Source: an uncultured Collinsella sp.
GTDB taxonomy: Bacteria > Actinomycetota > Coriobacteriia > Coriobacteriales > Coriobacteriaceae
NCBI GenBank assembly: GCA_900550355.1
Contig: URRT01000106.1
Coordinates: 1 to 6,245 of the forward strand
DNA: 6,245 nt
Reading direction: 5' to 3'
Shown: one piece after another, positions 1-6,245 of the stretch
Numbering within the stretch: the stretch's first letter is position 1
Layout: each line of letters starts with the position of its first letter
Program-made: the position numbers and the translations under genes
The notes under the pieces: model-generated
The model's input: the letters and a program-made list of their open reading frames with translations, nothing else
The model's database searches: none
Told to the model about the DNA's origin: nothing

Positions 1-2431
<2,431 letters not shown>

Positions 2432-2437
2432 GCTCGT

Positions 2438-2443
2438 TTCCTT
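2438..2443 (-). promoter_or_regulatory. Ribosome binding site of clpC
   Basis: On the minus strand AAGGAA lies six bases before the ATG at 2431. It supports this start. The only other nearby upstream ATGs (around 2446 and 2454) are unsuitable: the nearer one runs straight into a TAA stop. Confidence 0.7.
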
Positions 2444-2461
2444 ACATGAGTTCATCGAAAT

Positions 2462-2491
2462 CAAAACGCCCGCCCGTCGGCGGCGCTTTTG
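2462..2491 (-). terminator. GC-rich hairpin with short T run in the clpC leader (possible terminator or attenuator)
   Basis: The bases pair as CAAAA with TTTTG (outer), CGCC with GGCG and GCC with GGC (inner), with one single-base bulge on each side and a four-base loop (2475-2478), about 12 base pairs in total. On the minus strand the right arm ends in GGCGTTTTGATTT, so it resembles a weak Rho-independent terminator with only four consecutive T. It lies after the TetR gene, so it could end the activase-TetR transcript. It also lies downstream of the candidate clpC promoter, so it would sit in the clpC leader and could act as an attenuator or RNA-stability element. The AT outer stem makes it nearly symmetric. 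Function is inferred from shape only. Confidence 0.4.
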
Positions 2492-2513
2492 TCTCTTTAC
2501 CCACAGGTTGTCT

Positions 2514-2542
2514 ATGTTAACAGCTGGAGGAATATCTATAAA
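2514..2542 (-). promoter_or_regulatory. Candidate sigma-70-type promoter of clpC
   Basis: On the minus strand TTTATA (2542-2537; 4 of 6 to TTGACA) is followed after exactly 17 bases by TAACAT (2519-2514; 4 of 6 to TATAAT). This is the most AT-rich part of the intergenic gap. Transcription would begin near 2507, giving a leader of about 75 bases. I found no CIRCE element, CtsR heptad repeat or HAIR repeat around it. The hexamers are each two mismatches from consensus, so this is a candidate only. Confidence 0.4.
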
Positions 2543-2570
2543 CCCGGCTCACATGAATGCAGGTTATGAC

Positions 2571-2598
2571 CGCATCGCGGGACTCACCGCGCGATGCG
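2571..2598. repeat. Perfect 9-bp inverted repeat between the TetR gene and clpC
   Basis: CGCATCGCG (2571-2579) and its exact reverse complement CGCGATGCG (2590-2598) are separated by ten bases. The repeat begins 25 bases after the TetR stop codon and ends about 28 bases before the candidate -35 box of clpC. No T run follows on either strand, so an intrinsic terminator is unlikely. It could be a protein-binding site, for instance for the adjacent TetR protein or a clpC regulator, or an RNA hairpin at the end of the TetR message. The word GCGATGCG is GC-rich and may be common in such a genome, which weakens the case. Confidence 0.45.
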
Positions 2599-2674
2599 CG
2601 ACAGGCGCCCCGCAAGAGAAACCCTAGGCGTCTTTCACCACGTCGGGACTCGTCGCACGCGATGCGCGATAGGC
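2579..2674. repeat. Imperfect direct repeat spanning the 3' end of the TetR gene
   Basis: The segment 2579-2606 (GGGACTC, four bases, then CGCGATGCGCGACAGGC) recurs at 2645-2674 (GGGACTC, six bases, then CGCGATGCGCGATAGGC). The 17-base right block differs at one position and the 7-base left block is identical. One copy encodes the last residues of the TetR protein and the other lies just beyond its stop codon. The right blocks are 68 bases apart, so the copies are out of frame with one another. This may be a remnant of a local duplication of the gene end. Confidence 0.5.
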
Positions 2675-3313
2675 ATCGGCCTCCTTGGAGACGCGTTCGA
2701 GCAGCTCGGATGTATCGACGCCCTCGACTTGCGCGACCGTTTCCACCGTCTGCATGGCGACCGCCCTCAGGTACGCGCACGCGCTGTCCCCCAGCTGCTC
2801 GAGGTCTATCTCCTCGCCGCCCTCCCGGGCAAAGCCGACCGCCATCACAAAGCCCATGATGCCCGAAACCAGAAAGCCCACCGCAAAGCTCGAATCTGCC
2901 TTGAGCTCTTCTCCGTCGGGGTGGACGATCTCTCTCACGCGGTCGATGATGATCGTATGGATGCCCTGCACGACCTGCTCGGCGGCACCCGCCCTCATGG
3001 TGATGACGATGCGCCGCAGCAGGCAGCGGACGTCGCGCCGGTCGAACGCCGAAAGGTCGCCCTCGCTCGAAAAATGCCAGAGGGCATCGGTGATGAGCTC
3101 GTTATCCTGCAGCAGCTGGGCTATGGCGATGGCGACGAGTTCATCGAAATCGTGAAAATAGTAGTAAAACGTTCCGCGATTGCACTGGGCGGCGCGGGTC
3201 ACCTCGCCAACCGACAGCTCGAAGATGCTGTTGTTCTCGATGAGCTCCCAAAACGCCTCGATGATACGGGTGCGTGCATCGGGCGCATCGGCGTCCTTAC
3301 GCGGTCTCGCCAT
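2624..3313 (-). CDS. TetR/AcrR-family transcriptional regulator
   Basis: Predicted cytoplasmic DNA-binding repressor, 229 residues from the ATG at 3313. The N-terminal TetR helix-turn-helix spans about residues 12-66; the recognition part NRGTFYYYFHDFDEL (45-59) closely matches the family signature. The variable C-terminal half has a hydrophobic stretch around FAVGFLVSGIMGFVMAVGF, normal for the ligand-binding and dimerisation helices rather than a membrane anchor. I prefer the start giving MARPRKD, a common N-terminus in this family; an in-frame GTG at 3322 would add three residues and has a G-rich stretch before it. Either start lies inside the end of the activase gene (17 or 26 bases of overlap), so translation is probably coupled and autoregulation of that operon is plausible. 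The ligand cannot be told from the sequence. The polar tail after about residue 214 is part of a duplicated DNA segment. Confidence 0.93.
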   Translation of the reverse strand: MARPRKDADAPDARTRIIEAFWELIENNSIFELSVGEVTRAAQCNRGTFYYYFHDFDELVAIAIAQLLQDNELITDALWHFSSEGDLSAFDRRDVRCLLRRIVITMRAGAAEQVVQGIHTIIIDRVREIVHPDGEELKADSSFAVGFLVSGIMGFVMAVGFAREGGEEIDLEQLGDSACAYLRAVAMQTVETVAQVEGVDTSELLERVSKEADAYRASRATSPDVVKDA

Positions 3314-6245
3314 GCGCCTCACCGCACCCCTGCGCCTTGGCGTTCATGATGAGCATCTGAAGACGGTTCTCCACGTTGGCGAAGCTCACGTCGGGATCGT
3401 AGTCGAGCGGCAGGAACTGCGCCGTGGGATACTGCTCCTTGAGCGCATGGATGAGCCCGCGCCCCACGACATGGTTGGGCAGACACCCGAACGGCTGCAG
3501 GATCACGAAGTTGCGGCAGCCGCGCTTGGCGTGCTCGAGAATCTCCGCCGGAATCAGCACGCCCTCGCCCGCATCGAACGTATGGTGCAGGATCTTATCG
3601 CTCGCGCGCACGAGCTCGGGCATGCGCGTCGGCGGCTCGTAGAGCGGGCTCGCCGCGCCCAGGCGGTCGCAACGGTCGTGCGCGAGCTCGAACAGGTTGT
3701 CCGCCGTGGCGTACCAGGCCTTTTCGGGCAGCGACAGGTCGACGTGGAACTCGCGCGACTGCGCATGCTTGTAGAAATAGGTCTTGCGGATCACGTCGGT
3801 CATGCGCGCCTCGATGACCTCGAGCCCGTTGTCCTCGAGGCAGCGCTCGATCTCGTGGTTGGCGCCGAGATGGAAATTGAGCAGGTACTCGCCCACGATG
3901 AGAACGGTCGGATGCGGGTTCGAGCGGTCGTACGGAACGGCGTCCATGATCGCAAGCGCGCGTTTGAAGCCCGTCGCCTGGCCTCTCAGCCCGGAGCGCT
4001 CCATGCCCTCGATAACCTCATCGAGCGCGCGGTCGAACGCAGCGTCCGCCGCGCCCTTCTCGAGCTCGTAGGGACGGATGCGCCTAAGCATGGCCTCGAG
4101 GGCATCGATCATGGGAAGACCGTAGGCGATCTGGATGCTCGGGCCAAGGCCGAGCTTGAAGCCCGGATGCGCATTGTGGGCATCGACGTCGTCGTTGGTG
4201 AGCACCGGGACATAGTCGTATCCCGCGTCGTCGAGCGCGCGGCGCAGCAGGGGCATGTAGTGCGTCAGGCGGCAGTCGCCGATATACTTGCCAGTCACCA
4301 CGGCGACGTCGTGCGGGTCGTACTTACCGCTCTCGAGTGCCGCGAGCGCCTCGCCGATCACGATTTGCGCGGGGAAGCAGATGTCGTTGTGCACATAGCG
4401 TTTGCCCAGGCGGATGGCATCCTCGCGCCCGATATCAAGGGCCTCGGCGCGCACGCCCTGATTGCGCATCGCCGCGGTCATGAGCCTGCAGAACGCATGG
4501 GAGGTGTTGGGGACCAGCGCGATCTTGTCGTGCCGGTCGCGCTTGGTGTACTTGACCTTATACGGGTCGTCGAGCGGATGGACCGCGTGCACCCGGGCGC
4601 CCTCGGCACGCTCCTCCGCGCGACGACGGTTGACCGACTCGATAAACGAACGCACGCGAATGCCCATGGGACCGGCGACGTCGCTCTCATCGAGCTTGAT
4701 CATCATCGGAACCTTGGAGCCCATCTCGCACATCATGCGCGCGATCTCGTCGGTGAGATACGCATCGTGGCCGCAGCCGAAGCTGCCCATCTGCACGAGC
4801 TCGAGCTCGGGCGTCGATGCGACGATGACCGCGCACGACAGCATGCGCGCATGGTAGTTGTTCACGATGTCGATGCGGCTGTTGGAAAGATCGACGTTGC
4901 AGACCCCCGGCACCGCATCGGGCGTCAGCACGGGGATGCCGCGCTCAGAGAAGAGCTTGGGCAGCCCGTGGTTGACCAGCGGGTCGTTGTGGTACGGGCG
5001 CGAAGCGATCACCACCGCGTAGCCGCCGTCCTCGCGCACGTTCTCGAGCACCTGCCTGCCGCGCAGCTGCAGCTGGTTCTCAAACGTCTGCTGCGCGCGG
5101 TCCGCCTGCTCGGTCGCCTTGGCAACCAGGTCGGCATCGATATCGAAGGTCTCCTTGCACCACGCCTTGAGCTGGCGGTTTCGGTCGCCCTCGTCGTACC
5201 AGTGGAACAGCGGCGTATCGAACGGAACGCCGAAACGCTCCTCCGGGTTATCGGAATTGCGCATCACGTAGGGGTATCCCTTTACGACGGCGCACATCCA
5301 CTCGCTGGTAGAGGCGGTGTTTTCGGTGGGCACCGTCGTGATGATGGGCATGAAGATGCGGTCGACGCCGGCGTCGACGAGATTGCGGATGTGCCCGTGG
5401 ACGAGCTTGGCCGGGAAGCACACGGTGTCGGATGTGACGTGCGCCAGACCGCGCTCGTACATCGCCTTGGTGCTGCGTCCCGAGACGCGCACCTTAAAGC
5501 CGAGCGTGCTGAAGAACGTCGACCAGAACGGCATGGTGTCCCAGAACTCGAGCACACGGGGAATGCCGATCGTGACATCGCGCCCCCCGCAGACGGGAAC
5601 CGTGGGGCACGACTCGAACAGCAGCTTCTCGCGGTCGACAAAGAGATTGGGGGCAGCCGCGGTCCGGTCGCGCCCCGTGCCGGGTGCCTGTGCCTCGCAA
5701 GCACCCTGTGGACGCAGCTCCTCCGCCGCGGGAACCTCGCGCACGAGCTCATCCCATGAGATGGCGCCGCCGCGCGGGCAGCGATTGCCCGTGACGTAAA
5801 GCGAGCCGTCGCCAAATGCCACGACCGCGCGCTGGCAGCGGTTGTTGCACCGACGGCAGGTAACGCCGCCGAACTCGCGATGCTCGAAGCGCTCCACGGC
5901 ATCGAGCCCGATAAACGACGTGCCGGCGTCGCCCTTGCGGCATTCCTCGCGCGCGAGCAGGGCGATACCGATAGCGCCCATCAGCCCCGGGTGGGGCGCA
6001 CGCGTGACGGGTTTGCCCAAATACTGCTCGAATGCGCGCAGCACCGCGTCGTTTCGGAACGTGCCGCCCTGGACGACGACTTTGTCGCCCAGACGGTTGA
6101 GATTTGAAACGCGAATGACCTTGGTGAACACGTTCTCGATAATCGAACGGCAGAGACCGGCCATGATGTCGCCCGGACCCTTACCGCGCCGCTGCTCGGA
6201 AACGACGCTGCTGTTCATGAACACCGTGCAGCGGGAGCCGAGGTC
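3297..6245 (-). CDS. 2-hydroxyacyl-CoA dehydratase activase-type fusion protein (5' end outside window)
   Basis: The frame is open to the window edge; 982 residues and the TAA stop are visible. Visible residues 1-100 are the end of a BadF/BadG/BcrA/BcrD-type ATPase domain: RCTVFM, whose Cys6 matches the [4Fe-4S] ligand position of activator HgdC, then QGGTFRN (59-65) and HPGLMGAIG. Next comes a Cys cluster, CRRCNNRC plus a fourth Cys (130, 133, 137, 156). From about 224 a DUF2229-type module follows, with SDTVCFPAK (Cys275) and FGCGHD (Cys491). From about 574 a second module carries NDICFPAQ (Cys623), GDCRL (Cys658) and PFGCLPN (Cys921). Known activators use ATP to inject an electron into partner dehydratases through Fe-S clusters; here activator and dehydratase-like parts share one chain. 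The substrate is unknown, and acyl-CoA dehydration is inferred from the family. There is no signal peptide or membrane segment in the visible part. The gene overlaps the TetR gene downstream. Confidence 0.9.
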   Translation of the reverse strand, partial: DLGSRCTVFMNSSVVSEQRRGKGPGDIMAGLCRSIIENVFTKVIRVSNLNRLGDKVVVQGGTFRNDAVLRAFEQYLGKPVTRAPHPGLMGAIGIALLAREECRKGDAGTSFIGLDAVERFEHREFGGVTCRRCNNRCQRAVVAFGDGSLYVTGNRCPRGGAISWDELVREVPAAEELRPQGACEAQAPGTGRDRTAAAPNLFVDREKLLFESCPTVPVCGGRDVTIGIPRVLEFWDTMPFWSTFFSTLGFKVRVSGRSTKAMYERGLAHVTSDTVCFPAKLVHGHIRNLVDAGVDRIFMPIITTVPTENTASTSEWMCAVVKGYPYVMRNSDNPEERFGVPFDTPLFHWYDEGDRNRQLKAWCKETFDIDADLVAKATEQADRAQQTFENQLQLRGRQVLENVREDGGYAVVIASRPYHNDPLVNHGLPKLFSERGIPVLTPDAVPGVCNVDLSNSRIDIVNNYHARMLSCAVIVASTPELELVQMGSFGCGHDAYLTDEIARMMCEMGSKVPMMIKLDESDVAGPMGIRVRSFIESVNRRRAEERAEGARVHAVHPLDDPYKVKYTKRDRHDKIALVPNTSHAFCRLMTAAMRNQGVRAEALDIGREDAIRLGKRYVHNDICFPAQIVIGEALAALESGKYDPHDVAVVTGKYIGDCRLTHYMPLLRRALDDAGYDYVPVLTNDDVDAHNAHPGFKLGLGPSIQIAYGLPMIDALEAMLRRIRPYELEKGAADAAFDRALDEVIEGMERSGLRGQATGFKRALAIMDAVPYDRSNPHPTVLIVGEYLLNFHLGANHEIERCLEDNGLEVIEARMTDVIRKTYFYKHAQSREFHVDLSLPEKAWYATADNLFELAHDRCDRLGAASPLYEPPTRMPELVRASDKILHHTFDAGEGVLIPAEILEHAKRGCRNFVILQPFGCLPNHVVGRGLIHALKEQYPTAQFLPLDYDPDVSFANVENRLQMLIMNAKAQGCGEAHGETA
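5775..5860 (-). other. Four-cysteine metal-binding motif within the activase fusion
   Basis: Residues 130-156 of the visible protein contain Cys-X2-Cys-X3-Cys-X18-Cys, ending in GNRCPRG. It sits between the ATPase domain and the first dehydratase-like module. The spacing suits a [4Fe-4S] cluster or a structural zinc; which one is not decided by sequence. A position between activator and acceptor modules would suit an electron relay, but that is inference. Confidence 0.6.

Noticed and set aside
2432..2623. Possible CIRCE, CtsR box or HAIR operator before clpC
   Set aside because: I looked for TTAGCACTC/GAGTGCTAA, repeated GGTCAAA and CTTGAGT/ACTCAAG and found none in this gap.
2517..2780. 87-codon minus-strand frame running from within the TetR gene into the gap before clpC
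   Set aside because: It is an alternative frame of the TetR gene with an Arg/Gly-rich product and no domain. Its tail resembles the TetR C-terminus only because of the DNA repeat.
2594..3349. 251-codon open frame on the plus strand opposite the TetR gene
   Set aside because: The opposite strand encodes a clear TetR helix-turn-helix protein; this frame has no recognisable family.
3180..5759. 859-codon open frame on the plus strand
   Set aside because: It is antisense to the well-supported activase gene, and its product is rich in Arg, His, Val and Leu with no recognisable domain. Long antisense frames are expected in GC-rich genes with biased third positions.

Overview
All three genes in this window are read from the minus strand. 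In transcription order, from right to left, they are: a very large 2-hydroxyacyl-CoA dehydratase activase-type protein (6245 to 3297, its 5' end outside the window); a TetR-family regulator that overlaps its end (about 3313 to 2624); and, after a 192-base gap, an ATP-dependent Clp protease ATPase of the ClpC type (2431 to 1, its last few dozen codons outside the window). I see no RNA genes, mobile elements or CRISPR arrays.

The GC content is high, and the dehydratase-activase fusion is typical of strict anaerobes. ClpC has a UVR-type middle domain and stands without ctsR-mcsA-mcsB directly upstream. Together these suggest an anaerobic high-GC Gram-positive such as a Coriobacteriia member (Collinsella-like). 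That assignment is inference, not proof.

The activase and TetR reading frames overlap by 17 to 26 bases, so they are probably co-transcribed and translationally coupled. The regulator may therefore control its own operon. The gap before clpC holds a plausible sigma-70-type promoter, a GC-rich hairpin with a short T run in the leader, a perfect 9-bp inverted repeat and a good ribosome binding site, so clpC is probably its own transcription unit. None of the classical heat-shock operators (CIRCE, CtsR box, HAIR) is recognisable there.

The most interesting content is the architecture of the large protein: the end of an ASKHA-type ATPase domain, a Cys cluster, and two consecutive modules that each carry a CFPA motif and a later FGC motif. 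This looks like a single-chain activator plus a duplicated dehydratase-like electron-transfer unit, whose substrate is not known from the sequence. I found no convincing evidence of an entirely new system.
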